Source of the DNA: Convivina intestini
Lineage (GTDB): Bacteria > Bacillota > Bacilli > Lactobacillales > Lactobacillaceae
Length of the DNA stretch: 52,202 nucleotides
NCBI RefSeq assembly: GCF_003096575.1
Contig: NZ_QEKT01000004.1
Span: 83,822 to 136,023, forward strand
Direction of reading: 5' to 3'
The translations under genes were made by a program, and so were the position numbers. A model generated the notes under the pieces. It worked only from the letters and a program-made list of their open reading frames with translations. It was not told the DNA's origin and did no database searches. Below, one piece after another: positions 44,994-52,202 of this stretch (positions are counted from its first letter, which is position 1; every line of letters starts with the position of its first letter).

Positions 44994-47186
44994 TTAATTA
45001 CTGCCTGAAAAATCATCAGCACCACGCGGAATCACACGGGTGGTATCTCCCTTAGCATCATATACTTCAGGAGCATCCGTTACGTAATCGCCCAACGTAG
45101 TCTTGTCGCCATTTTTAGCATACAAACTGTTAGACTTACGTTCCTCACTTTGATGCTTTAATCGTTTAACGGTTGCTGACTTACTATAATCATAATTACG
45201 ATCATCAATAGCCTTGAAGCCCTTTGGATCATAAAAACGCAGTAAATTCTTTTGATTAACATCATCTGACATCGCTAATTCTTTAACAGCTGAGGCCTGT
45301 AATTTATTGAGCGTTTCCTGCTCTTGTGCCGTCGGATCAGTAATTCGCTGGCCCGTTTTAACATTCCAATAACTACCCGAAAGACTAGCATAATCAGGAC
45401 TAATCCAGTCCTTATTTCGGAAGACAACCAGCTGTTGCCGCTTAGTACTTAACAGGTCCTGTCCAAACTGAATGTAGCGTTTCGTGCCGATACCTAGCAA
45501 ATGTTCAATTGTTGGCGCCACATCAATTTCACCACCATAAGTATGGTCAATGTGCCCCTCTTTATAGCCCGGTATATGGACAATCAATGGTGTCCGCTGC
45601 AAATTAGCATTATCTAAATCAGTCCATTCACCATCTGTGCGACCCAAAATTGGTGCTAAATAATGGTTCTCGGTGTTTGAAATACCATAATGATCCCCGT
45701 ACAAAACAACCATGGTATTATCATACAATCCAGTTTTCTTAAGATAATCAAAAAATTCTCTCAGTGATTGATCCAAGTAATGATTGGCCACAAAATAGTT
45801 ATCAACATACTTAGAACCACTATTAGTGGTTACAAAATTAGGATCTTGATCCTGTTTATCAATATCAAAAGGTGTATGGTTAGTGACCGTCAAATACTTC
45901 GTATAAAACGGCTGTGGCAAGCGCTCTAAGTAGGGCACGGAATCACGGAATAAGAGTTTATCCTTCAAGCCCCAAGAAGTGGCTTTTTTACCAGTAACAT
46001 CAAAATACTCACCGGAAACCCAATTTTGATAGCCCATTCGCTTATAAACGTTACTCCGGTTCCAAAATGTACCGGTATTACCGTGAAAGACCGCATTCGA
46101 ATAATCAGCACGCTGGTTCAAAATTGCTGGCATCGCCTGGAAGGTCTGGTCATTTCCTAACTTAGAAAATAAAGATCCCTGTGGTAGCCCAAAGGTAGAA
46201 GTTTCCAGCATATTTTCAGCATCTGAAGTTTTACCCTGTCCCACTTGATGGAAAAAGTTATCAAAGGCAATCGTCCCTTGATCATGGTAGAGACTATTCA
46301 AAAACGGCGTTACTTCTTGTCCATTAATCTGACGATCAATTGAAAATTGTTGGAAACTTTCCAAATGAATAACAATCACATTTTTGCCCTTAGCAGTACC
46401 ATAAAAACTAGGATTAACCTCCGCATAGTGACTTTTAATATAGGCCTTAACCTCGTCCAATTGATCCGGTCGCGCACTCTTACGCACTTGACTGGTTTCA
46501 TACGTATTATAGGCATCACAAATCGTAAAAGGACCTAAGCCTAGGTACTTAACTAAATACTCTCGATCAAACTGACGAGTCAATAACTGAGGCCGCTCAA
46601 TATCAGCCACCATAAAATTCAAAGCCAGTAAAAGCCAGCCGAAAGTAAAAGTTTTAAAAGCATAAAATCGCGGTAATCGACGATTATCAAATTTAATTTT
46701 TTTAAAGACAAACAGACCAATCAAGAGCACAATATCAGCCCAAAAGAAAACATCATGCCAGTTTAAAGTAACGGCACCTGCCACTTTAGTCCCTTGGTTA
46801 ACGGTCTTGTATCCCAACATCGTGTTAATGGACATATAGTCCGAAAATTCTCGAAAATAGGTTACATTAATGTAAAGTAAGGTTGTTAAAAGACCATCTA
46901 ACAGTAATAAAGCTCCGTAATATAATTCCTTACGGCGAATAAATAGCGCCAAACTCAAGAAAATAATAGTAAACCCAATTGGATTAAAAAATATCAAAAC
47001 AAATTGAACCGGACTAGCAATATGCAACCAGTTAAAATCAGCCCCATAGGCTAGGATTGTTTTTAAAACCATCAAAACAACAATCCACACAAAAAAACCT
47101 TTGCGACTGTTAAGTTGTCTACTCCAATTTTTAGGTGACAACACCTGTTGCCATAAATTTTGAACACGATTCCTCATGCTGAACAT
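44994..47186 (-). CDS. ltaS: Lipoteichoic acid synthase-like sulfatase-family protein
   Basis: A 730-residue membrane enzyme: five predicted helices in the first ~200 residues, then an extracellular sulfatase-type domain. The catalytic Thr is in GQGKTSDAEN, with metal ligands in IHLESFQ and LYGDHYG. It polymerises glycerol-phosphate from phosphatidylglycerol into lipoteichoic acid; primase-type relatives look alike. The chain ends in a ~100-residue charged tail. The start is uncertain: ATG 47186 is preceded by GGTGGGA, while the GTG at 47195 would lie within it. It is the last gene of an operon with the two envelope proteins at 47221 and 48034. Confidence 0.92.
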   Translation of the reverse strand: MFSMRNRVQNLWQQVLSPKNWSRQLNSRKGFFVWIVVLMVLKTILAYGADFNWLHIASPVQFVLIFFNPIGFTIIFLSLALFIRRKELYYGALLLLDGLLTTLLYINVTYFREFSDYMSINTMLGYKTVNQGTKVAGAVTLNWHDVFFWADIVLLIGLFVFKKIKFDNRRLPRFYAFKTFTFGWLLLALNFMVADIERPQLLTRQFDREYLVKYLGLGPFTICDAYNTYETSQVRKSARPDQLDEVKAYIKSHYAEVNPSFYGTAKGKNVIVIHLESFQQFSIDRQINGQEVTPFLNSLYHDQGTIAFDNFFHQVGQGKTSDAENMLETSTFGLPQGSLFSKLGNDQTFQAMPAILNQRADYSNAVFHGNTGTFWNRSNVYKRMGYQNWVSGEYFDVTGKKATSWGLKDKLLFRDSVPYLERLPQPFYTKYLTVTNHTPFDIDKQDQDPNFVTTNSGSKYVDNYFVANHYLDQSLREFFDYLKKTGLYDNTMVVLYGDHYGISNTENHYLAPILGRTDGEWTDLDNANLQRTPLIVHIPGYKEGHIDHTYGGEIDVAPTIEHLLGIGTKRYIQFGQDLLSTKRQQLVVFRNKDWISPDYASLSGSYWNVKTGQRITDPTAQEQETLNKLQASAVKELAMSDDVNQKNLLRFYDPKGFKAIDDRNYDYSKSATVKRLKHQSEERKSNSLYAKNGDKTTLGDYVTDAPEVYDAKGDTTRVIPRGADDFSGSN

Positions 47187-47220
47187 ATTTCCCACCCTAG
47201 TTATCTATTCCCTACTGCGC

Positions 47221-48027
47221 TTAAACGTTTTCACGCTGGGCATAGGCTACTTCAACTTTTACATAATGTGGTTTGACAACTTCCACCAATTCTCGACGGC
47301 CCTGCACATGGCTTTTGCCACCTGTGATGACCACCGAAGCTAATGATAATTGGTAATCTTTTTGAGCCTGTTTAACCGGCAATAAACCAATTTTAGCAAT
47401 CGTAGCAATGTCTTGTGCTTGTAATTGATTCAACCCCGCTACAATGTCTAAACTACCATCCGCCATTTCTTGTAAATCAAAATATGGCAGTAAAGTCCCG
47501 GGATGATTATCATGGATGCAGCCATCTTGAGCAATAATTTGCCGCTGGCCCTTTTTACTGAGATTGTGATAATCGTGTGCCCACATATTCATTTCTTCTA
47601 ACTGCTGAGCTAAATTATCGATTGCCTGCTGCTGTTGGGCACTCATTTGAACTTCAGCCTTTAACACATCTTTCCTGTCATACAGGCCATTGGCTGGCAT
47701 AATAACAGGACGAGTAGCCGTAGCTTCGCCGGCCACTGGAATTGTGGTCCCTAGCACCTTAGCAAGTAGCCGCGAAACATCCCATTTCATGGCCTTAGTT
47801 GTAAAGAAATAAAAAACGTTTAAAATGCTAAAATACAGTAATACTAAGAACACTGCGACCAATAGGGACCCACGTAGCCAACGACCGTTTTGAAAAAATC
47901 GTAATGATAAATATAAAATATACCAAACACCAGCCATGGCTACAACGGTATAGATTTTCCCCTTAGTTCGCGTATTAGTAGTAAAATACCCCAAATAACT
48001 ATTCACAATATCTAATAGTGAAAACAT
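47221..48027 (-). CDS. Two-helix membrane protein, DUF6681-like
   Basis: 268 residues. Two hydrophobic segments (about 26-46 and 54-76) lie near the N-terminus; the remaining ~190 residues form a soluble domain with CIHDNHPGTLLPYFD and KVEVAYAQRE at the end. It resembles a lactobacillar family of unknown function that I believe is DUF6681. It follows the Ser-rich gene by 6 nt and precedes ltaS by about 34 nt, so an envelope role linked to lipoteichoic acid is plausible but unproven. Confidence 0.75.
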   Translation of the reverse strand: MFSLLDIVNSYLGYFTTNTRTKGKIYTVVAMAGVWYILYLSLRFFQNGRWLRGSLLVAVFLVLLYFSILNVFYFFTTKAMKWDVSRLLAKVLGTTIPVAGEATATRPVIMPANGLYDRKDVLKAEVQMSAQQQQAIDNLAQQLEEMNMWAHDYHNLSKKGQRQIIAQDGCIHDNHPGTLLPYFDLQEMADGSLDIVAGLNQLQAQDIATIAKIGLLPVKQAQKDYQLSLASVVITGGKSHVQGRRELVEVVKPHYVKVEVAYAQRENV

Positions 48028-48033
48028 GTTATA

Positions 48034-48429
48034 TTACCCCTGTTCTGATACCTTACTACTTGTATCACTGCTAGATGCTTTATCACTTTGTTGACTACTG
48101 CTAGAACTGCCTTTTGCATCCTGTGAACTAGTACTAGATTCACCACTCGACGAATTACTAGATGAAGCCGTCTTTTCCGAAGAAGAACTACTTTGTGAGC
48201 TGCTGTGACTCGGCTCACTGCTTGATGAATGCTTTTCACTATTGGCAGTACTAATCGAAGAGGTTGATACATAACTGACTGAACTAACCTTTTTTCCTTC
48301 TTGAGTGCCGGTAGCTACATTGACTGCTAAGTTAGCAGCACTAATAGCGACAATTAACGATACAATCGCTGCTGGCGTTAAAAATGGTGGTATTTGTTTT
48401 TCATCGCTTAAAATTTTTTCTTTGAGCAT
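48034..48429 (-). CDS. Membrane-anchored Ser-rich protein
   Basis: 131 residues: a short charged N-terminus, one membrane helix (about 17-38), then ~90 residues that are mostly Ser with Lys, Glu and Thr and a few Gln, predicted disordered and extracellular. Ser-rich tails of this kind are often glycosylated or act as wall spacers. AAAGGA precedes the ATG. It is the first gene of the ltaS operon. Confidence 0.8.
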   Translation of the reverse strand: MLKEKILSDEKQIPPFLTPAAIVSLIVAISAANLAVNVATGTQEGKKVSSVSYVSTSSISTANSEKHSSSSEPSHSSSQSSSSSEKTASSSNSSSGESSTSSQDAKGSSSSSQQSDKASSSDTSSKVSEQG

Positions 48430-48480
48430 AATCCTTTTAATTCCTTAATAACCATTTTAACCGACTTTCCAAATAAAAGT

Positions 48481-48500
48481 AAAAAAACCGCCATGGCGGT
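48481..48500 (-). terminator. Terminator-like hairpin upstream of the ltaS operon
   Basis: The perfect palindrome ACCGCCATGGCGGT (48487-48500) is followed on the minus strand by TTTTTTT. No minus-strand gene ends here, so it would stop an antisense or leader transcript arising within 48501-48621. Confidence 0.45.
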
Positions 48501-48621
48501 GATGACTACTGCTATTAAGTCTACTAAATAATAATAGGTCCAACTACATGGACAAGCTTAATTGTACTATAATAGGATGATGTTAAATCAAAATTAAGAG
48601 TTTTTTCAGAAGGGTTCAGCT

Positions 48622-49395
48622 ATGCGAGAATACGATGCCTATTTAATCGACTTAGATGGCACCATTTACCAAGGAACAAAGCCAATTCCAGCTGCTAAAC
48701 GATTTATTAGCAAGTTACAAAAGGCCAATATTCCTTACCTATTTGTTACCAACAATTCCACCAAAACACCAGCCGACGTGGCCCGCAATTTATCCATTAA
48801 TCATGATATTCCCACTAGTCCTAAACAGGTGTACACCAGTGCCCTTGCAACAGCTGACTATCTAGCCAAAGCAGCTACACCTGGTCATCAAACCGTTTAT
48901 ATGATTGGTGAAGAGGGCTTGAAGGTTGCCTTAAGCGATGCTGGCTTTAACCTTATTGGCGATGATCGAGCTGATTATGTGGTTACTGGCCTAGATCGTC
49001 AATTAACCTATGCTAAGCTGGCTAATGCCACCCTCGCTATCCAAAAAGGTGCACGCTTCATTGCGACTAACGCTGATACTAATTTACCAAGCGAACGAGG
49101 CATGCTCCCTGGAGCAGGCACAATCGTACAAGCCTTGCAAACAGCTACCAATGTTAAACCCACTATCATCGCCAAGCCCTCGCTACCCATTATGACCGGT
49201 GCGCTATCACGCCTGGGAAACCCTCAGCATCCGATTATGGTTGGTGATAATTACCATACTGATATTCTCGCTGGTATTAACGCTAAAATTGATACCTTAT
49301 TAGTGTATAGTGGTGTTTCCACGCCCGAACAAATACAAAAAATGCTTCTCAAACCAACTCATTCAGTTCAAACCCTGGATGAATGGGCGTTATAA
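48622..49395 (+). CDS. HAD-superfamily IIA phosphatase (NagD-like)
   Basis: A 257-residue cytosolic hydrolase. HAD motif 1 is YLIDLDGTIYQG, motif 2 lies in FVTNNSTKTP, motif 3 in IIAKPSLPIM, and motif 4 in MVGDNYHTDILAG; the subclass IIA cap sits between motifs 2 and 3. It probably removes phosphate from sugar or nucleotide monophosphates. AAGGG precedes the ATG. A terminator immediately follows. Confidence 0.92.
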   Translation: MREYDAYLIDLDGTIYQGTKPIPAAKRFISKLQKANIPYLFVTNNSTKTPADVARNLSINHDIPTSPKQVYTSALATADYLAKAATPGHQTVYMIGEEGLKVALSDAGFNLIGDDRADYVVTGLDRQLTYAKLANATLAIQKGARFIATNADTNLPSERGMLPGAGTIVQALQTATNVKPTIIAKPSLPIMTGALSRLGNPQHPIMVGDNYHTDILAGINAKIDTLLVYSGVSTPEQIQKMLLKPTHSVQTLDEWAL

Positions 49396-49425
49396 AAAGG
49401 GAGAGCCATCTGGCTGTCCCTTTTT
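49394..49425. terminator. Bidirectional terminator, NagD-like / DUF2075-like
   Basis: AAAAAGGGAGAGCC pairs with GGCTGTCCCTTTTT around ATCT; it overlaps both stop codons of the convergent genes. Confidence 0.88.
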
Positions 49426-50617
49426 ACTGTAATTCTAGTAGTCTTTTTCTTAATTGTGGATCAGCAGCGGTTAAATATAGCCCCTTAATTCCACGTTTTA
49501 GCAAAACATTCAGCGTATTAAACATCACCTGACTCTTAAAAGCAGTCATCTCTTGTTCACCTTGAATTCGAGGTGTTTTTTTATAAATTTCAGTATGCGT
49601 TATCTTGTCAGGATTAACAATAATTGAATCAGTGGTAGCATCATACTCAAAAGCAGGGCTTAAAATAACACCAGCGTAATTCAAATCAAAACCTTGAATG
49701 GTGTAAATCGATCCCACTTCTGTAATTGATTCGGGTCGCTCAGCCCAAGGCGTTGGCTGAGCATCTAATTCATCCCATGGTTGGTTGAAACCATCCATGC
49801 GCACTGTATGCTCGCCATGTGGTCCTCGGGTAAATCCAGTAGCTGTCAGCATTCTAGATAGACCAACTTCTTTATCCCGTTGTTTAATGTCTTCATATAA
49901 TTCATCCGCACGACTATAAATTCTCAAATCATAGTTACCACGATCTGCCGGTAATGGCAATATCTGACCGTTAGCCAACCCATCAATCCAATCCATAATA
50001 GCTTGGGAAGCCTGCATCCGATACTGAAAGTCAAGATTGAAAAAGGCATGATGATAGGGAGCAACAACCTCTTCTAATAACGGTTTGTTCCAAAACATTT
50101 TAGTCTGCATTACTTGCTTAAAATCAAAAACAACAACGACGACTCGACTTAATTTAATAATTTCACTTAATTGGTTCTCTTGGGTAAATCGAACATAAGG
50201 CTCTGGCTTTGTAAATAATAAATGTCCTTCATCTATTAAAACAATATCATACATTTTTTTCGTTTTATGACAGTCATTGATTAAAGAAGTTGGGCGAACA
50301 TAATCCTTTTTGTAAATACCAGGTAATTGTTTTCCTAATTCCTGATAAATTTTCAATAATTCTGGGTGATTCACAGTAAAAATACATTGCTTCTGATAAT
50401 ATGGTGATCCGTTTAAAGTAACACCAGCTTTTAACCGCTGAAAAAGTTTTGTTAAAAGAACACTCTTACCAGTACCAGCTTGCCCCTCGATAACAGCAAT
50501 GTGATGTCCACTTGACTTTAAGGCATGCTCTAAATAATTCTCAATATCACTTAACTGCTGTTCTTGCTGAACAGTCATTTTCTCAACATTAAATTTTTTA
50601 ATTGCTGAATTACTCAT
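49424..50617 (-). CDS. DUF2075-like P-loop ATPase
   Basis: A 397-residue protein with the Walker A motif EGQAGTGKSVLLTK (about residue 45), a Walker B/DExH motif in IVLIDEGHLLF, and a later helicase-like TIQGFDLNYAGVIL. It fits the DUF2075 family of superfamily 1-like ATPases, sometimes found with nucleases or Schlafen-like proteins; no partner gene is adjacent. GGAGAAAAA precedes the ATG. It starts just beyond the terminator of the tRNA array. Confidence 0.85.
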   Translation of the reverse strand: MSNSAIKKFNVEKMTVQQEQQLSDIENYLEHALKSSGHHIAVIEGQAGTGKSVLLTKLFQRLKAGVTLNGSPYYQKQCIFTVNHPELLKIYQELGKQLPGIYKKDYVRPTSLINDCHKTKKMYDIVLIDEGHLLFTKPEPYVRFTQENQLSEIIKLSRVVVVVFDFKQVMQTKMFWNKPLLEEVVAPYHHAFFNLDFQYRMQASQAIMDWIDGLANGQILPLPADRGNYDLRIYSRADELYEDIKQRDKEVGLSRMLTATGFTRGPHGEHTVRMDGFNQPWDELDAQPTPWAERPESITEVGSIYTIQGFDLNYAGVILSPAFEYDATTDSIIVNPDKITHTEIYKKTPRIQGEQEMTAFKSQVMFNTLNVLLKRGIKGLYLTAADPQLRKRLLELQ

Positions 50618-50631
50618 TTTTTCTCCAAAAC

Positions 50632-50659
50632 AAAAAGGAAGAGGTCTCCCTCTCCCTTG
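50632..50659 (-). terminator. Terminator of the tRNA array
   Basis: On the minus strand AAGGGAGAGG and CCTCTTCCTT pair around GAGA, followed by TTTTG, directly after the last tRNA gene. Confidence 0.85.
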
Positions 50660-50662
50660 TCA

Positions 50663-50736
50663 TGGGCCTGACAGGACTCGAACCTGTGACCCCTGCGTTA
50701 TCAACACAGTGCTCTAACCAGCTGAGCTACAGGCCC
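50663..50736 (-). tRNA. tRNA-Ile (GAT)
   Basis: 74 nt; anticodon loop TTGATAA, full cloverleaf, discriminator A, no encoded CCA. It is the last gene of the array. Confidence 0.95.
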
Positions 50737-50762
50737 CTCTTTGCTTCTCTTGCCGAAACAAA

Positions 50763-50833
<71 letters not shown>

Positions 50834-50854
50834 ATGCTGGAACTTTCATTCCTA

Positions 50855-50927
50855 TGGCGCGGGACGGAATCGAACCGCCGACACATGCAGCTTCAATGCA
50901 TTGCTCTACCAACTGAGCTACCGAGCC
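50855..50927 (-). tRNA. tRNA-Phe (GAA), with unusual anticodon arm
   Basis: 73 nt; the body matches tRNA-Phe, but the anticodon loop is TTGAAGC (G37, C38 instead of the usual A37-A38) and the acceptor stem has a T4:C69 mismatch (GGCTCGG against CCGCGCC). No encoded CCA. Confidence 0.9.
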
Positions 50928-50951
50928 ATCTTCTATTCTTCTTCATAGAAA

Positions 50952-51025
50952 CGGTCACAGCGGGGCTCGAACCCGCGATCTCCTGCGTGACAGGCAGGCG
51001 TCCTAACCAGCTAGACCATGCGACC
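50952..51025 (-). tRNA. tRNA-Asp (GTC)
   Basis: 74 nt; anticodon loop CTGTCAC, discriminator G, no encoded CCA. Confidence 0.95.
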
Positions 51026-51027
51026 AA

Positions 51028-51101
51028 TTGCGGGAGTAGGATTTGAACCTACGACCTTCGGGTTATGGGCCCGACGAGCTACCGAACTGCTCCATCCCGC
51101 G
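51028..51101 (-). tRNA. Initiator tRNA-fMet (CAT) with C33
   Basis: 74 nt. Initiator identity is shown by the unpaired C1:A72 and the GGG/CCC anticodon stem. The loop is CCCATAA, so position 33 is C where bacterial tRNAs carry T. No encoded CCA. Confidence 0.94.
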
Positions 51102-51129
51102 ATAATATTATTCGTGGTTCCCCACTTAA

Positions 51130-51219
51130 AGGAGAATGAGGGATTCGAACCCTCGCGCCGATTTCTCGACCTGACGGTTTTCAAGACCGTTCCCTTCAGC
51201 CAGACTTGGGTAATTCTCC
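51130..51219 (-). tRNA. tRNA-Ser (TGA)
   Basis: 90 nt with a long variable arm; anticodon loop CTTGAAA. The discriminator base is T, not the usual G. No encoded CCA. Confidence 0.94.
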
Positions 51220-51239
51220 ATTATGTTTTGTGTCCTTGA

Positions 51240-51313
51240 TGGACCATGTTGGACTCGAACCAACGACCGGACGGTTATGAGCCGTCTGCTCTAACCAACT
51301 GAGCTAATGGTCC
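51240..51313 (-). tRNA. tRNA-Ile2 (CAT, probably lysidine-modified)
   Basis: 74 nt; anticodon loop CTCATAA on GACGG/CCGTC. The body resembles the Bacillus tRNA-Ile2 read as AUA after lysidine modification, rather than elongator Met, which is the next gene. No encoded CCA. Confidence 0.85.
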
Positions 51314-51326
51314 CGCTTCGAGCCTA

Positions 51327-51400
51327 TCGCGGCGGGGGGAATCGAACCCTCGACCTCTCGGGTATGAACCGAACGCTCTAGCCAGCTGAGCTACACCGCG
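51327..51400 (-). tRNA. Elongator tRNA-Met (CAT)
   Basis: 74 nt; anticodon loop TTCATAC, body like Bacillus elongator Met. One A:C mismatch lies in the T-stem (position 50:64). No encoded CCA. Confidence 0.92.
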
Positions 51401-51427
51401 ATCGCCTTAACTGATTTTCTTCAGTCA

Positions 51428-51501
51428 TCGGGACGACAGGATTCGAACCTGCGACCCCCTGGTCCCAAACCAGGTGCTCTACCAAGCTGAGCTACGTCCC
51501 G
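51428..51501 (-). tRNA. tRNA-Pro (TGG)
   Basis: 74 nt; anticodon loop TTTGGGA on CCTGG/CCAGG, no encoded CCA. Confidence 0.95.
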
Positions 51502-51558
51502 TACTTTTCCCAGGTCTTTGCCCCGGCCATTCTTTTGTTAGAGTTTCTTTCAACTCTA

Positions 51559-51632
51559 TGCACCTAGCAGGAGTCGAACCTGCAACCTCCTGATTCGTAG
51601 TCAGACGCTCTATCCAATTGCGCTATAGGTGC
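51559..51632 (-). tRNA. tRNA-Arg (ACG)
   Basis: 74 nt; anticodon loop CTACGAA; A34 should be edited to inosine by TadA. No encoded CCA. Confidence 0.95.
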
Positions 51633-51635
51633 ATA

Positions 51636-51719
51636 TGCCGGCGACCGGGATCGAACCGGTACGATGTTTCCATCGCAGGATTTTAAGTCCTGTGCGTCTG
51701 CCTATTCCGCCACGCCGGC
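51636..51719 (-). tRNA. tRNA-Leu (TAA)
   Basis: 84 nt with a long variable arm; anticodon loop CTTAAAA, no encoded CCA. It starts 4 nt from the Arg gene. Confidence 0.95.
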
Positions 51720-51725
51720 ATTCCA

Positions 51726-51797
51726 AGCGGAAGACGGGATTCGAACCCGCGACCCCCACCATGGCAAGGTGATGTTCTACCACTGAACTACTTCCGC
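51726..51797 (-). tRNA. tRNA-Gly (GCC)
   Basis: 72 nt; anticodon loop TTGCCAT, discriminator T, no encoded CCA. Confidence 0.95.
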
Positions 51798-51803
51798 ATT
51801 ATA

Positions 51804-51876
51804 TGCCGACTAAAGGATTCGAACCTTCGACCCCCGCTTTACAAGAGCGGTGCTCTACCAACTGAGCTAAGTCGGC
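51804..51876 (-). tRNA. tRNA-Thr (TGT)
   Basis: 73 nt; anticodon loop CTTGTAA on CCGCT/AGCGG, no encoded CCA. Confidence 0.95.
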
Positions 51877-51919
51877 AGCTTCTATCCCGACGTGGCTTGC
51901 TTTGACTGCCGTAGTCAAA

Positions 51920-51992
51920 TGGACGCTACAGGGATCGAACCTGTGACCCCCTGCTTGTAAGGCAGGTGCTCTCCCAGCTGAGCTAAGCGTCC
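51920..51992 (-). tRNA. tRNA-Val (TAC)
   Basis: 73 nt; anticodon loop CTTACAA on CCTGC/GCAGG, no encoded CCA. Confidence 0.95.
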
Positions 51993-51996
51993 AATA

Positions 51997-52087
51997 TGGA
52001 GAGAAAGGGATTCGAACCCTCGAAGCAGCTTGCACCGCTTACACGGTTTCCAACCGTGCTCCTTCAGCCTGACTCGGACACCTCTCC
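51997..52087 (-). tRNA. tRNA-Ser (GGA)
   Basis: 91 nt with a long variable arm; anticodon loop TTGGAAA, discriminator A, no encoded CCA. It is the first gene after the 5S rRNA. Confidence 0.95.
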
Positions 52088-52113
52088 GAATTCTACTGCT
52101 CTCTCTGTCTATG

Positions 52114-52202
52114 TACGGCATCGCATCGTCCTATCCTCGCAGCCAGCGTTCCGGCCACTACTTTCGGCGCTCTAGAGCTTAACTTCTGTGTTCGAGATGG
52201 AT
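52114..52202 (-). rRNA. rrf: 5S rRNA, 3' part
   Basis: The minus strand contains the conserved 5S segments CGAACACAGAAGTTAAGC, GCGCCGAAAGTAGT and GCGAGGATAGGACG. The 5' part lies beyond the right edge; the 3' end at about 52114 is approximate. It marks the end of an rRNA operon transcribed leftward into the tRNA array. Confidence 0.93.

Overview
The window reads as chromosomal DNA of a low-GC Gram-positive bacterium, most likely a member of the Lactobacillaceae (lactic acid bacteria). The support is a malolactic enzyme with its LysR regulator, five T-box leaders, a KxYKxGKxW-type signal peptide on a giant surface protein, lipoteichoic-acid synthase, an OatA-like acetyltransferase, an AdcR-type zinc regulator, and a Bacillus-like rRNA/tRNA array in which no tRNA gene encodes CCA. 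I do not assign a genus.

Layout. 1-8778 (minus strand) is a giant repeat adhesin whose C-terminus lies beyond the left edge. 9221-10694 holds a lipase-like gene split by an in-frame TGA and a small helical partner, followed by an orphan protein with His motifs. 11425-13990 is an S-methylmethionine salvage operon (mmuP-mmuM) under a Met T-box. 14167-16500 is a second lipase locus with two small helical partners and a membrane protein; it resembles the reverse-domain type VII-secreted lipase toxins. 16664-22887 is a methionine-synthesis island: transsulfuration enzyme, metA, metE and metF, with three Met T-boxes, two of them inverted copies of each other. 22937-27548 carries an XRE membrane regulator, a MerR/CMD divergent pair, an organophosphate antiporter with a cre-like site, and a ThrE-type exporter. 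27598-29756 is an OatA-like acetyltransferase with a MORN protein. 29845-33245 is the malolactic enzyme with mleR, plus a CPBP protease. 33356-34828 is a SolA-like flavin oxidase behind a fifth Met T-box. 34862-36284 is adcR plus an orphan zinc-binding protein. 36324-40910 holds a GATase, an abundant-looking secreted Ala/Gly-rich protein, a ClC transporter and menG. 41175-44014 is copB plus an aquaporin. 44056-50617 holds an RluA-family synthase, an LtaS operon, a NagD-like phosphatase and a DUF2075-like ATPase. 50663-52087 is an array of 15 tRNA genes, followed by the 3' part of a 5S rRNA gene, all on the minus strand downstream of an rRNA operon to the right.

How it fits together. The centre is a methionine regulon. 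Uncharged tRNA-Met would switch on S-methylmethionine uptake and use (mmuPM), homoserine acylation (metA), transsulfuration, and the folate branch (metF, metE). A sarcosine/N-methyltryptophan-oxidase-like enzyme is under the same kind of control, which suggests a role in one-carbon or methyl-group supply. The envelope genes (giant adhesin, OatA/MORN, LtaS operon, secreted 548-residue protein, lipase loci) form a second theme of surface building and possibly inter-bacterial competition. No type VII secretion core gene lies in the window, so the secretion assignment of the lipases is an inference.
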